DNA of 44,520 bases from Rhizobiaceae bacterium (GTDB lineage: Bacteria; Pseudomonadota; Alphaproteobacteria; Rhizobiales; Rhizobiaceae): contig JARGOF010000046.1 of NCBI GenBank assembly GCA_029212415.1, forward strand, positions 1 to 44,520, given 5' to 3'. Position numbers and translations under genes: made by a program. Shown here one piece after another: positions 1 to 8,415 of this stretch; within the stretch, counting starts at the first letter, position 1; every line of letters begins with the position of its first letter. Below the pieces are notes generated by a model, which saw only the letters and a list, made by a program, of their open reading frames with translations, was not told the origin of the DNA and made no database searches.

Positions 1-79
1 TTCTCGCAGTTCAGGACGGCTATTGGAATGTGGGATCGGCGCACCGCTTACGTCTTTTTGTCCCGATCACTTCAAGTGT

Positions 80-469
80 TCAGGCACCTTCAGCATGACA
101 CTCTGAGCAAGCTCTTGCTTTCGGACCAAATCCATCGCGTCCCCATACACGGTCCAAGATATCATCCAGAGGTGCCTCCAACAAATCCGAAAGCGGACGG
201 TAGGCAACCCCCCTCGCCTGTGCGATCTTCTGAGCTGCGCGGTATGCACTGGCGTCGCCTGGATGCTGTTTGATGACAGCCATCTCATCAAGCTCGGCGA
301 GAATTTTGGCCGCCACATCAGGAAGCAACTCACGTGCGCGGCGCTCGCTGTCGGTCGCAAGACTGCGATGGATTTCGGTGCGCCCAGCGACCGCAAGATA
401 CCGTTTAGGCACCCGCATCCGCAGATGCCAAGTGTCGCCTCGCTTGATCAGTCCAGCCATCTGTGCCAC
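80..469 (-). pseudogene. Tyrosine recombinase (integrase) N-terminal fragment
   Basis: The 129 residues resemble the N-terminal part of phage-type tyrosine integrases that begin with a short SAM-like domain (DUF6538-type): MAGLIKRGDTWHLRMRVPKRY, a basic beta-strand segment, then a helical stretch ending in LLEAPLDDILDRV. Family members run to about 400-550 residues and carry the catalytic R-H-R-Y domain; here the frame stops after 129 residues. All three minus-strand frames contain stops between positions 67 and 92, so no simple frameshift restores the gene within the window. It is therefore read as a degraded remnant of an integrative element. The start at 469 fits the usual N-terminus, and direct repeats lie just upstream. 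A functional short protein is unlikely. Confidence 0.55.
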
Positions 470-481
470 CCTTTTCTATGA

Positions 482-529
482 TTGCTACCGCCTACAACCG
501 ATCAGCGCATTGCTACATAATTTGCTACA
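482..529. repeat. TTGCTAC(A) direct repeats upstream of the integrase fragment
   Basis: The heptamer TTGCTAC occurs at 482-488, 510-516 and 522-528; the last two copies extend to TTGCTACA and are 12 bp apart. They sit 13-60 bp upstream of the integrase start. Short direct repeats beside an integrase gene are typical of arm-type integrase binding sites or att-site flanks; that role is inferred here. The rest of 530-620 is AT-rich without a recognisable gene. Confidence 0.4.
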
Positions 530-620
530 CATTTTGATAGATCGTTGAAATAGAAAAATGGCCTAAGTATATTGAAATTATAAAATAATTTTAACACTTT
601 AGATCAAGAATGAATCTCTG

Positions 621-2096
621 TCACTCTTTCGCAGTATCCGCCTGCACTCCAGTAGGTACTGATTTATCATCGATCACGCCACCTGTATCCTCTATACCAC
701 TGGCTTCAACTTCGCTTTCGGCCTCCTGTTTGGCCATTTTTTCGACGCGCCGATGGTACACGGCAAGCCGCACGGCACGATAACGTACGCGCGTATGAAA
801 CACGGTTCGGCCAATGGCCTGCCGGCCACGCTGAACCTCTTCGATTTCAGTGGAATAGGCCTCCAGTATCGCCTCCCGATAGGTAGTCAGACCGGCGCTT
901 GCGACCCGTTCCACCCGATGCATCAGGCTCGTCCAGATTGGTGAAATCAGCAATGAAATGGCGGTCACTGCAATGGCCAGACGATAGGCATCACCACTCA
1001 AGGCCGAGGCACTCAATCCCGCCGCAGCAAGCACAAAGGAAAACTCGCCGATCTGCGCCATCGACAGGCCCGCAATCAGTGCTGTCTGATGGCTCGATCC
1101 GGTCAGCCTGAGCAAGGCAATATTGAGCGCCGATTTTGCCGCAATCACCCCGAGGGAGGCCACAATCACCAGCCAGAGATTGTCCCAGATGAAATGCAGG
1201 TCCATCAACAGACCGATCGACAGGAAGAACATGACGAGCAGCACGCTCTGTATCGGTTCAATGATGGGAATGACACGACTGCGCAGCGTCGAATTGCCAA
1301 TCAATATGCCGGCCACGAAGGCGCCATAGACTGGTGACAGGCCCGCCACACCAGAGATGGCTGCGGCTGAAAAACAGAGCGCCAAGGCACCCAATGCCAG
1401 AATTTCAACATTGTTTTCAATCTGCTCGGCATAGGGCACACGCAATTTGCCCCTTTGACCCAACCACCAAAGCAGCCCTCCCAGCAGGGAGACGGACAGC
1501 ACGATCTTTATGCTGATCGACCAGACATTGATATTGTCTCCGCCGAAACTGGTCACAAAAATCAGCATTGGCACAACGGCCAGGTCCTGCGCAATCAGCA
1601 CACCGACAGCGATCCGTCCCTCTTCACCGCGCAAGACGTCCATATCGTCCAGCATTTTCATGGCAACGACAGTGCTGGACATGGCGATGATGAAGCCCAG
1701 AATGATCGATTCCGCCAATCCGATACCCAGCCCCATGCCAATCAGAACAGCGACGATAAGCGCTGCGCAAATTTGCCCGGTGGCGACCAGAACGGCCTGT
1801 TTCAATGTCAGCACAAAGGCCTTCAGGGACAGTTCCATGCCGATGAAAAACAGCAGAACCAGAACGCCCATTTCCGCCAGTTGATTGACGTTCTCGGAAT
1901 TGGCAATCACCCCAAATCCGGTCGGCCCAAGCGCAATACCGGCCAGAATAAAGCCGACAAGCGGCGGCAAACGCAATCGAATGAGCCCCAGCCCCAAAAT
2001 GCTGGCAATCGCAACCACAAAGGCAATATCACTGAGCGCCGCCCCATGAGCCGCCGTCTCGGTCATTGCTGTGTGAACAGAATCTTCCAGTGACAT
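621..2096 (-). CDS. Cation:proton antiporter, KefB-like (CPA2 family)
   Basis: Integral membrane antiporter exchanging a monovalent cation for protons across the inner membrane. The N-terminal half has the CPA2 pattern: a first helix, then LRLPPLVGFILAGIALGPTG, an acidic stretch, and VLVLLFFIGMELS, followed by about ten more hydrophobic segments up to residue ~400. The remaining ~90 residues are a charged cytoplasmic tail. There is no C-terminal Rossmann (TrkA-N) domain as in KefB/KefC of enterobacteria, so gating must differ. The start is unsure: ATG at 2096 has AGGAG almost touching it, ATG at 2066 gives a shorter N-terminus (MTETAAHG), and a TTG at 2162 keeps the frame open. It lies downstream of a small membrane protein on the same strand, with a gap of about 90 bases. 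Confidence 0.85.
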   Translation of the reverse strand: MSLEDSVHTAMTETAAHGAALSDIAFVVAIASILGLGLIRLRLPPLVGFILAGIALGPTGFGVIANSENVNQLAEMGVLVLLFFIGMELSLKAFVLTLKQAVLVATGQICAALIVAVLIGMGLGIGLAESIILGFIIAMSSTVVAMKMLDDMDVLRGEEGRIAVGVLIAQDLAVVPMLIFVTSFGGDNINVWSISIKIVLSVSLLGGLLWWLGQRGKLRVPYAEQIENNVEILALGALALCFSAAAISGVAGLSPVYGAFVAGILIGNSTLRSRVIPIIEPIQSVLLVMFFLSIGLLMDLHFIWDNLWLVIVASLGVIAAKSALNIALLRLTGSSHQTALIAGLSMAQIGEFSFVLAAAGLSASALSGDAYRLAIAVTAISLLISPIWTSLMHRVERVASAGLTTYREAILEAYSTEIEEVQRGRQAIGRTVFHTRVRYRAVRLAVYHRRVEKMAKQEAESEVEASGIEDTGGVIDDKSVPTGVQADTAKE

Positions 2097-2189
2097 TCTC
2101 CTGCGCCATCGACGGGCTGATTCTCGCATGGTCCCCTGTCGCCCGCAAGGGTTGAGACACAATGATTATCAGGCCTTTGGTCGATGATT

Positions 2190-2450
2190 TCACACCCGGT
2201 CGAAATCATCCTTGTCGGTGGGCAGCAACAGGACGGCTGTGGTCAGATAGGCAAATGCGAAGGTGATGCCGAAGGAAAAGAACATGATGAAAAGCGCCGT
2301 CACAACATGGCGTGAATGCAAGACGAGGCTGCCAAATCCATTCAGGTCAAAATAGACGACGCCACAGGCAATCACCCAGCCAATCACCATTCCGATCAGG
2401 CTGTTCTTCAGGACGAACTGAATCAGTTTCGGCATTTTTGCCCGTTTCAT
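2190..2450 (-). CDS. Small membrane protein of unknown function
   Basis: About 86 residues from the chosen start (MKRAKMPKLIQFVLKNSLIG). Two strongly hydrophobic segments are visible, roughly residues 14-33 and 46-73, and the protein ends in a charged tail with LLPTDKDDFDRV. The frame is open further upstream to 2537, but that extension is basic and of poor quality, and the family-like core begins at KMPKLIQF. I do not recognise a function. It could be co-transcribed with the antiporter downstream. The divergent DMT transporter starts 100 to 190 bases away, so promoters for both directions must lie in 2451-2638. Confidence 0.6.
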   Translation of the reverse strand: MKRAKMPKLIQFVLKNSLIGMVIGWVIACGVVYFDLNGFGSLVLHSRHVVTALFIMFFSFGITFAFAYLTTAVLLLPTDKDDFDRV

Positions 2451-2638
2451 CTCAATGTCCAATCCATGGATCACAAGCAGCACCAAGCTGCGCCGTGCAA
2501 CTGCCACCATTTCAATTCTACCGCGCTCAATGCCCATGTGTCACTGCTACAGATTGTCCGAGCGCTCCAGCAACAAACGGATGGTTCAGATGTGACAAGC
2601 CTGTATCGAATGCTGCAGCAAGCCTGTAGGGAGTTCAG

Positions 2639-3556
2639 ATGAACACGAACAACAATGTGATTTCAGTCATGACGTGGGTCCTTTTGCTCACGCTCGGTCT
2701 GCTTTGGGGCGGTTCCTTCTTCTTTGCCCGCATGGCAGTCGAATATGTCCCTCCCCTGACACTTGTTTTTCTGCGGGTCTTTCTGGCAGCAGTCGCATTG
2801 CATCTCTATCTGCGCGGCAAGAGGGAACTCTACACCATCCTCGCACAACGCTGGCGCGCCTTTCTGGTGCTGGGACTCCTGAACAATGCCATCCCTTTTG
2901 CGTTGCTATTTTTCGGGCAAACGCAAATGGGTGCGGGCCTGGCATCAATTCTCAATGCCACGACACCATTATGGACGGTGATCATTGCCAATATTGTCAC
3001 CGATGATGAAAAGATGACCGTGCCGAAAATTGTCGGCTGCCTGCTTGGACTTGCCGGAATGCTGTTGCTGATCGGGCCGTCTGCCATCAGCGGCTTTGGT
3101 GCACCGGTCTGGGCGCAACTGGCCATCATTCTTGCCGCCATTTCCTATGGTTTTGCGGTGATCTACGCCAAACGGTTCAAGGGCACGCCACCGGTGGTGA
3201 CCGCGACCGGTCAATTGACAGCGTCGTCGCTGATCATGCTGCCCGTCATATTGCTGGTGGATCAGCCCTGGACACTCGAAATGCCGCCCGTGCGCATCCT
3301 GTTGGTGATCCTGTCTCTGGCGGTGCTGTCCACCTCCATTGCCTATATTCTCTACTTCAGGATCGTCAGTTCTGCAGGCGCCACCAATGCATCACTGGTA
3401 ACATTGCTGGTGCCGCCAAGCGCCATCCTTCTTGGCGTTATCTTCCTGGGTGAACGCATGACATTGGTGTCTCTGGGCGGGTTGGCACTCATCGGCCTGG
3501 GTTTGCTGACCATCGACGGCCGCCTGCTTGCATTTCTGAAAATCCATAGAATTTAA
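2639..3556 (+). CDS. DMT-superfamily (EamA) transporter
   Basis: A 305-residue permease with about ten hydrophobic segments arranged as two EamA repeats (roughly residues 13-145 and 158-295). LLWGGSFFFARMA in helix 1 and FGQTQMGAGLASILNATTPLWT in the first repeat are typical of RhaT/EamA exporters, and the second repeat ends with VPPSAILLGVIFLGERM. Family members export amino acids or other small metabolites; the substrate cannot be read from sequence. AGGGAG lies about 8 bases before the ATG and supports this start. No gene partner is on the same strand. The 293-base stretch behind it holds a small hairpin just after the stop and, at its end, the leader of the tiny gene at 3850. Confidence 0.88.
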   Translation: MNTNNNVISVMTWVLLLTLGLLWGGSFFFARMAVEYVPPLTLVFLRVFLAAVALHLYLRGKRELYTILAQRWRAFLVLGLLNNAIPFALLFFGQTQMGAGLASILNATTPLWTVIIANIVTDDEKMTVPKIVGCLLGLAGMLLLIGPSAISGFGAPVWAQLAIILAAISYGFAVIYAKRFKGTPPVVTATGQLTASSLIMLPVILLVDQPWTLEMPPVRILLVILSLAVLSTSIAYILYFRIVSSAGATNASLVTLLVPPSAILLGVIFLGERMTLVSLGGLALIGLGLLTIDGRLLAFLKIHRI

Positions 3557-3849
3557 TAGGTTAGGAGATCAGGACCTATCGAATCACTGCCTCGACACAG
3601 AGGCAAGGCTGAGCACAGAGATTTCGCCATGTTCCTGCCATATTTGCAATTTTTGCACCCGCATCATGAGGCCCATTTCAAAATTTTTTTCATTTTTCCG
3701 GCACCGAACTAAGTCGATGGAATTCAGGGGCTTATAGAGACGTCATTGATCCAGGGTAACGGCATATGCGGCACTGCAACATCTATTTTGCTTCCCTAAC
3801 GTGGCAAAAAAAGCATACCATTTGGTCGTTAACCTGAAGGAGCTCAGAT

Positions 3850-3927
3850 ATGGGACTAGTGCGTTCGCTCAATGTCCTGGTGATCAGTGCAGCGTTTTTG
3901 TTCATCGCAATCATGCTCTTCCTCTAG
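3850..3927 (+). CDS. 25-residue single-helix membrane peptide
   Basis: ATG GGA CTA GTG... TAG encodes MGLVRSLNVLVISAAFLFIA followed by IMLFL. A GAAGGAG Shine-Dalgarno sequence sits 8 bases before the ATG. One basic residue near the N-terminus precedes an uninterrupted hydrophobic stretch of about 19 residues, as in a single-pass inner-membrane peptide. An intrinsic terminator follows about 50 bases later, so the unit is a complete small transcription unit with ~290 bases of leader. No function can be assigned. Its separate RBS and terminator are the main argument that it is real. Confidence 0.6.
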   Translation: MGLVRSLNVLVISAAFLFIAIMLFL

Positions 3928-3976
3928 TGCAGGATTGACGGGCATCCGGTCGGGCGACCGGTAGAAATCAAACAAA

Positions 3977-4011
3977 ACGGGGATGGTCATGGCCATCCCC
4001 GTTCTGGTTTT
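3977..4011. terminator. Bidirectional intrinsic terminator
   Basis: A perfect 10-bp stem (ACGGGGATGG / CCATCCCCGT) closes a 6-base loop at 3977-4002. It is followed on the plus strand by TCTGGTTTT and on the minus strand by TTTTGTTTGAT. It separates the small peptide gene (plus) from the convergent hydrolase gene (minus), so it probably serves both. Confidence 0.7.
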
Positions 4012-4030
4012 CAGAGTGCCGCAGCACGTC

Positions 4031-4885
4031 TTATTTGGAAATGCCGCGTAAAATCTCAGCCAATGCCTCGGGTTGCGAGAGAAAGGCTGAATGGCTGCTT
4101 TTGAGATCGTGCACCATTGTCTTTCCGCCGATCGCGCTGTCCATGCTTTCAATCATCATATTCTGGCCGTCTGCAGTAATCGCCCGGTCCTCCAGGCAGC
4201 GGATATAATGTCGTGGCACCGTGCCGAATTTGGCCGCAGTCACCGGGCTCGGTGTAACGGCAACAGAGACCGGCTCATCACAATGCAGCGATTTTATAAA
4301 TGCGCCGAATTCCGCATCATCAACATCTTCATAAAAGGCGCTTTTGAGCACCTGCAGATAGGCCGGATCACCGGAGGCTACATTGATCCGCAATGCGCCA
4401 ACCTGTTCCGGGTCAGCCATAAACAATTGCGGTACAAGAGCCTGTGCCATTTTGGCATCCTGGATAACCGCAATGGCCGGCAATCCCGGCGCCAGCATGA
4501 AAGCCGTGAGATAGACGACCGCATGCAGCAATTCAGGCACGGCCTCCGCCACCGGTGAGATGGTGACGCCGCCCATGGAATGGCCCACCAGAACCACTTT
4601 GCGCGTCCCCCCCTCAGAGGCTTGCCTGACCAGATCAACAATGGCTGCTGTGCGCTCGTCCTGTGTCACGACAGCATTGGGCGATGGCTCAGTGGAAAAG
4701 GCCACCGGATCGAAGAGTTGCTTGTCGAATGCATCAGGACTTTGGGCATTTTCCCCGGCCCCGGGAAGCGATGGTGTATGGACCTTGTAGCCGGCCTCAC
4801 GCAACAGCGGGACAAGCTTGTGCCATGAGTGCCCGGCGTGCCAGGCCCCGTGAATCAAAACAAATGCAGGTTTATTGCTGGACAT
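4031..4885 (-). CDS. Alpha/beta hydrolase (esterase, HNL/methylesterase-like)
   Basis: A 284-residue serine hydrolase of the small alpha/beta-fold group that includes plant hydroxynitrile lyases and methylesterases. FVLIHGAWH (residues 8-16) forms the oxyanion-hole region, VVLVGHSMGG carries the nucleophile Ser103, CLEDRAI supplies Asp233 and SSHSAFLSQP supplies His265, so the triad is complete. There is no signal peptide, so it is cytoplasmic. GGGAGG lies 5 bases before the ATG. It is divergent from an AraC regulator with only 85 bases between the starts, and an inverted repeat there suggests control by that regulator. The natural ester substrate is unknown. Confidence 0.85.
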   Translation of the reverse strand: MSSNKPAFVLIHGAWHAGHSWHKLVPLLREAGYKVHTPSLPGAGENAQSPDAFDKQLFDPVAFSTEPSPNAVVTQDERTAAIVDLVRQASEGGTRKVVLVGHSMGGVTISPVAEAVPELLHAVVYLTAFMLAPGLPAIAVIQDAKMAQALVPQLFMADPEQVGALRINVASGDPAYLQVLKSAFYEDVDDAEFGAFIKSLHCDEPVSVAVTPSPVTAAKFGTVPRHYIRCLEDRAITADGQNMMIESMDSAIGGKTMVHDLKSSHSAFLSQPEALAEILRGISK

Positions 4886-4902
4886 GCTCGCCTCCCTTGC
4901 GC

Positions 4903-4924
4903 AGTCTGAAATCAGGGTCAGACT
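4903..4924. promoter_or_regulatory. Inverted repeat in the hydrolase/AraC intergenic region
   Basis: AGTCTGA and TCAGACT form perfect 7-bp arms separated by 8 bases. The repeat lies 18 bases upstream of the hydrolase ATG, inside the 85-base divergent promoter region. It is a reasonable operator candidate for the AraC protein at 4971 or for another regulator. The assignment is inferred from position only. Confidence 0.45.
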
Positions 4925-4970
4925 CTAATGCAAAGACCACATGGGAAATACTGTCTGGAGATGAAGTTTC

Positions 4971-5963
4971 ATGTCTGTTGGCGAAAACAAAGCGGTCGAC
5001 GTCATTGTCAGCACAACGACAAACGGTCTGCGCAAGCAGGAAACATTCGCCTATTTTTGCGATGCCATCTGCGGCATCTATACCGGCATTGAACCACGCC
5101 GGACAGCGGACAGCACCTTTGATGCTGCGTTCTCCGCGTATAGCCTTGGCGATTGCACATTTGCCCTCATGTCCGCGCCGCGCCATGCCGCAGAGCGCAC
5201 GCGCAGCCATCGCGCCACACATCCAGACGACAGCCTGTTTCTGAATTTCTGCGACAGCAGTGAAACCAGGCTTGTTCAGCACGGCATCGACAGGCAGGTG
5301 CCAAGCAGCCAGCCCCTATTGATCGACAATGGACAGGATTTCAAATTCGAGGCCCCACAGGCAGGCCGTATGCGGCTGCACAGTTTGCGCATTGACCGCG
5401 ACAGGCTGCAACCCCAATTGAAACACACAGACCTCTCCCGCATCAACGACGCGGTTCCCAGATCACACTTCGGTGCGATGCTTGCTATGCAGATGCGGCT
5501 GATGTGCGGTGCCTTTGCCCAGGGCAAGCTGAAATTGGGCGCATCCATGAAAGAGACCATCATTGATCTGATTGGCGAGGTTGCTGCTGAAAGCGCAACA
5601 GCAACCGGCGCGAGGCAAAACACATTGAGCCTTCAAAGCATCAAGGCGGTTGCGTCCTGGCAGGCAGGAGACCCGGGATTCGGCATCAATACGCTCGCAG
5701 CGGCGCTGCGTGTGACACCGAGAACCATTCAGTCGCGGTTTGCTGCAGCAGATGAGACATTTTCCGATTGGTTGCTTGAGCACCGGCTGACGTTGGCGCA
5801 GGATCGATTGATGGCCTCAACCGGTTCTTCGCGCCAGACAATCGGAGAAATCGCCCATGGCTGCGGATTCACCAGCGTGGCCCACTTCCACAGGGTCTTC
5901 CGTCAAAGATTCGGCCAGCCCCCCGGCAGCTTTCGCCAAAGCATTTTGCCGGGGATGCTCTGA
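4971..5963 (+). CDS. AraC-family transcriptional regulator
   Basis: A 330-residue regulator. The N-terminal ~200 residues match the AraC-binding-like sensor type (cupin-like, including GQDFKFEAPQAGRMRLHSLRI), and the C-terminal ~100 residues form the double helix-turn-helix: a first HTH around INTLAAALRVTPRTIQSRF and a second around IGEIAHGCGFTSVAHFHRVF, ending in the usual FGQPPGSFRQS. It is divergent from the hydrolase at 4885, which is the most likely target. The ATG has only a distant GGAG (12 bases), so the start could be internal. The reading frame ends just before the composite repeat at 5981. Confidence 0.88.
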   Translation: MSVGENKAVDVIVSTTTNGLRKQETFAYFCDAICGIYTGIEPRRTADSTFDAAFSAYSLGDCTFALMSAPRHAAERTRSHRATHPDDSLFLNFCDSSETRLVQHGIDRQVPSSQPLLIDNGQDFKFEAPQAGRMRLHSLRIDRDRLQPQLKHTDLSRINDAVPRSHFGAMLAMQMRLMCGAFAQGKLKLGASMKETIIDLIGEVAAESATATGARQNTLSLQSIKAVASWQAGDPGFGINTLAAALRVTPRTIQSRFAAADETFSDWLLEHRLTLAQDRLMASTGSSRQTIGEIAHGCGFTSVAHFHRVFRQRFGQPPGSFRQSILPGML

Positions 5964-5980
5964 CAGAAAAGCGGTTTGCT

Positions 5981-6416
5981 TTAGAGCGTTTCATGGTCAA
6001 ATGGAAACATTTGATGGCGGAAAACCGGTTCACTCGGCCCCCCTTGTTTACTTAACTGGGCGCGTCGCGCAGCGCGATGTGGTGCATCGGGCAAGCGGCG
6101 CAACGTAGCCTGCCAAGGGATAGGGGGCCCGGCTTTCCCCACCCATTGAAGAAAGGATACTATTTCAATTCTGAGCAAGAGAGGGCCGATCGATTTTGCC
6201 CGCTGCTCGCGTTGACTTGCGCTTATGGTGAGATGCACCACCGCGCGCAAGTCGCCTTTAGCGCTTCCGGAAAAGTGCGTAGCGGTTTTCCGATTAGATA
6301 GCGCGCCCAACAAACGAGCAGGTCATAACATCGTTTCAAAGAAACGACGTTTTGACCGGATCAGCAACCAAAATCGATTCGGTCAAATGATTCCATTTGA
6401 CCATGAAACGCTCTAA
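5981..6416. mobile_element. MITE-like composite repeat with 34-bp terminal inverted repeats
   Basis: The left end (5981-6014, beginning TTAGAGCGTTTCATGGTC) and the right end (6383-6416) are inverted copies matching at 33 of 34 positions. GCT flanks both ends (5978-5980 and 6417-6419), a possible 3-bp target duplication. The 436-bp unit has no convincing gene. Inside are a nested CGGAAAA...TTTTCCG palindrome of the kind common between genes in Hyphomicrobiales (about 6268-6292) and a hairpin at 6327-6351 (AACATCGTTTC / GAAACGACGTT, one mismatch). The right end overlaps the last codon and stop of metF. A diverged copy of the left end occurs at 38207. Confidence 0.65.
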
Positions 6417-7336
6417 GCTGCTGCGATGGATGTCACGGGCGCATTGCCCTGAGCGGCGCGCAGTCCGAGCAGATGACAAATCGCATAGACCAGCTGTGCG
6501 CGGTTCATGGTGTAGAAATGGAAGTCCTGAACACCGCGTTCCACCAGATTCATGACCTGGTCTGCAGCCACCGCAGCGGCCACCAGTGATCGGGTTTGCG
6601 GATCCTTGTCCAGTCCCTCAAAACGCTTTGCCATCCAGTCCGGGATTGTAGCACCGCACAGGCCTGCAAATTTTGACAGCTGGCCAAAATTGTGGACGGG
6701 CAAAATTCCAGGAACGATCGGGATGTAGATCCCTGCCCGGCGCACCCTTTCGACATAACGCTCATAAGTGTCATTGTCGAAAAAGAACTGGGTTATTGCC
6801 CGGGTCGCACCATTGTCGACCTTGCGCTTGAGCATGTCGATATCGGTCATGAAATCGGGGCTTTCGGGATGTTTTTCCGGATAGGCCGAAACGGTGATCT
6901 CAAAATCTGCAAAGGCCTTCAGCCCAGCCACCAGTTCGGCAGCGTTTCTGTAGCCGTCCCTGTGGGGTCGGTAGGATGAGCCGATACCATCTGTCGAATC
7001 GCCGCGCAGAGCGACGAAGTGGCGAACACCGGCTGCCCAGAATTCACGCGCCACCGCATCGACCTCGTCCCGGCTGGCATTGACACAGGTCAGATGCGCT
7101 GCAGGGGCCAGTTTTGTTTCAGACAGAATGCGCTCAATGGTCGCCAGCGTCGGCTTGCGCGTTGATCCACCGGCACCATAGGTCACGGACACAAATTCCG
7201 GATTGAAAGGAGCAAGCCGCATGATGCTTTCCCACAACTGACTTTCCATGTCACCACTGCTGGGGGGAAAGAACTCGAAGGACACATTCAGCGCATTGCC
7301 CGGAATAACCGGAGCGAAACGGCGAAATACAGACAT
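6413..7336 (-). CDS. metF: Methylenetetrahydrofolate reductase
   Basis: FAD-dependent cytoplasmic enzyme that reduces 5,10-methylene-THF to 5-methyl-THF, the methyl donor for methionine synthesis. The 307-residue length is that of the bacterial form. Visible family features are NVSFEFFPPSS near the N-terminus (catalytic Glu in the FEFFPP motif), FVSVTYGAGGSTR, HLTCVNASRDEV, a GDSTDG loop near FAD, TRAITQFFFDNDTYERYV and GILPVHNFGQLSKFA. It begins 2 bases after the stop of the ArsR/methyltransferase gene and is clearly translated from the same mRNA. The stop codon TAG and part of the last Ala codon are contributed by the terminal inverted repeat of the element at 5981-6416, so the original C-terminus may have been longer. 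Confidence 0.95.
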   Translation of the reverse strand: MSVFRRFAPVIPGNALNVSFEFFPPSSGDMESQLWESIMRLAPFNPEFVSVTYGAGGSTRKPTLATIERILSETKLAPAAHLTCVNASRDEVDAVAREFWAAGVRHFVALRGDSTDGIGSSYRPHRDGYRNAAELVAGLKAFADFEITVSAYPEKHPESPDFMTDIDMLKRKVDNGATRAITQFFFDNDTYERYVERVRRAGIYIPIVPGILPVHNFGQLSKFAGLCGATIPDWMAKRFEGLDKDPQTRSLVAAAVAADQVMNLVERGVQDFHFYTMNRAQLVYAICHLLGLRAAQGNAPVTSIAAA

Positions 7337-7338
7337 GA

Positions 7339-8358
7339 TCAGGCAACTCCATTTGAGGATACTTGGGATCCGTCACGGGCGGCAATGACCAGACGAGGGT
7401 CTCGGGCCAGCCATATGGTGACGGTCAATTTCTTGTCCGCTTCATCATCAGGTTTCAGATTGACGACTTTCTCGACCGACAGGCCGGCTTCTGCCAGCCA
7501 GTCAGCCACCACATCCGAGGAAAAACCCAACCTCAGATGCGCGTGTTCTTCGCGAAGGTATTCAAGTGCATGAGGCGCAAAATCGACAATCACCATGCGC
7601 CCGCCAGGACTGAGCATGCGTGCCGCCTCGGCGATCGCCTGTTCAGGCTGTTGCAGAAAATGCAACACCTGATGGATGGCAATCAGATCGAAGGTGCCGC
7701 GCTCAAGGGGCAGGTTCAATATATCGCCATGGCGCACGGAGGCATGCGTGATATCCGCATCGTCAATGTTCGAACGCGCCACCGCCAACATGTCACGGCT
7801 GGCATCGACGCCAATGCCACGCCGGTAGAGCGGCGCAAAAAGCTGCAGGATGCGACCGGTACCGGTGCCCAGATCCAGCATTGAATCAAATGGCGTATCG
7901 CCGATCATGTCGATCAGGGCTTCCTCGACCTGTTCATCCGATATGTGCAGGGAGCGCAATTTGTCCCAACTGGCGGCATTGCAGCTGAAATAGGCCTGCG
8001 CCCGCTCGGCGCGCGCCTGTTTGACAGCGCTGAGGCGTTCATTGTCACGCACCAGCAGCGGATCATCAGGCGACACGGAGGCGGCGATCTGGCGTGCCAG
8101 CTGGAAGGACCGGCCTTCGCCGCTCAGGCGGAAATAGGCCCATGCACCTTCCTGAAAGCGCTCGATCAGACCGGCTTCAGTCAGCAATTTCAGATGACGG
8201 GAAATACGCGGTTGTGATTGCCCGAGGATATCGGTCAGGTCTGTTACGGTCAGATCACCGCCAAACAACAGCGAAAGCAGCCGCAGACGTGTCGGTTCAC
8301 CTGCTGCCTTGAGCACATCAACCGTTTTATCCAGGCCCAGTTTTCGCGTATCCAGCAT
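7339..8358 (-). CDS. sahR: ArsR-type regulator fused to a methyltransferase fold (SahR-like)
   Basis: Residues ~10-85 form an ArsR winged helix (AAGEPTRLRLLSLLFGGDLTV, then LGQSQPRISRHLKLLTEAGLI as the recognition part). Residues ~140-310 form a class I SAM-dependent methyltransferase fold with the MLDLGTGTGRIL loop. This fusion upstream of metF matches SahR, a regulator that senses S-adenosylhomocysteine through the methyltransferase-like domain and controls methionine-cycle genes. The ArsR metal-binding cysteines are not evident. The start is set at ATG 8358, where the conserved region begins, although the frame is open to 8415. A perfect 16-bp palindrome lies 58 bases upstream, as expected for autoregulation of this gene and metF. 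An active methyltransferase cannot be excluded. Confidence 0.82.
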   Translation of the reverse strand: MLDTRKLGLDKTVDVLKAAGEPTRLRLLSLLFGGDLTVTDLTDILGQSQPRISRHLKLLTEAGLIERFQEGAWAYFRLSGEGRSFQLARQIAASVSPDDPLLVRDNERLSAVKQARAERAQAYFSCNAASWDKLRSLHISDEQVEEALIDMIGDTPFDSMLDLGTGTGRILQLFAPLYRRGIGVDASRDMLAVARSNIDDADITHASVRHGDILNLPLERGTFDLIAIHQVLHFLQQPEQAIAEAARMLSPGGRMVIVDFAPHALEYLREEHAHLRLGFSSDVVADWLAEAGLSVEKVVNLKPDDEADKKLTVTIWLARDPRLVIAARDGSQVSSNGVA

Positions 8359-8415
8359 ATTCACTCCGATGGTCGCGGAGCAGACCAATGCCCGCGCCGT
8401 CAACCAAAACATCAC

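Noticed and set aside
1455-2093. 212-codon plus-strand frame opposite the antiporter
   Set aside because: Extremely rich in His, Asn and Gln, as expected from the reverse complement of a membrane protein gene.
3719-3744. GGAAT-N17-CGTC as an EcfG-type stress promoter for the 25-residue peptide
   Set aside because: Both boxes deviate from the GGAAC/CGTT consensus, so the match is too weak to list.
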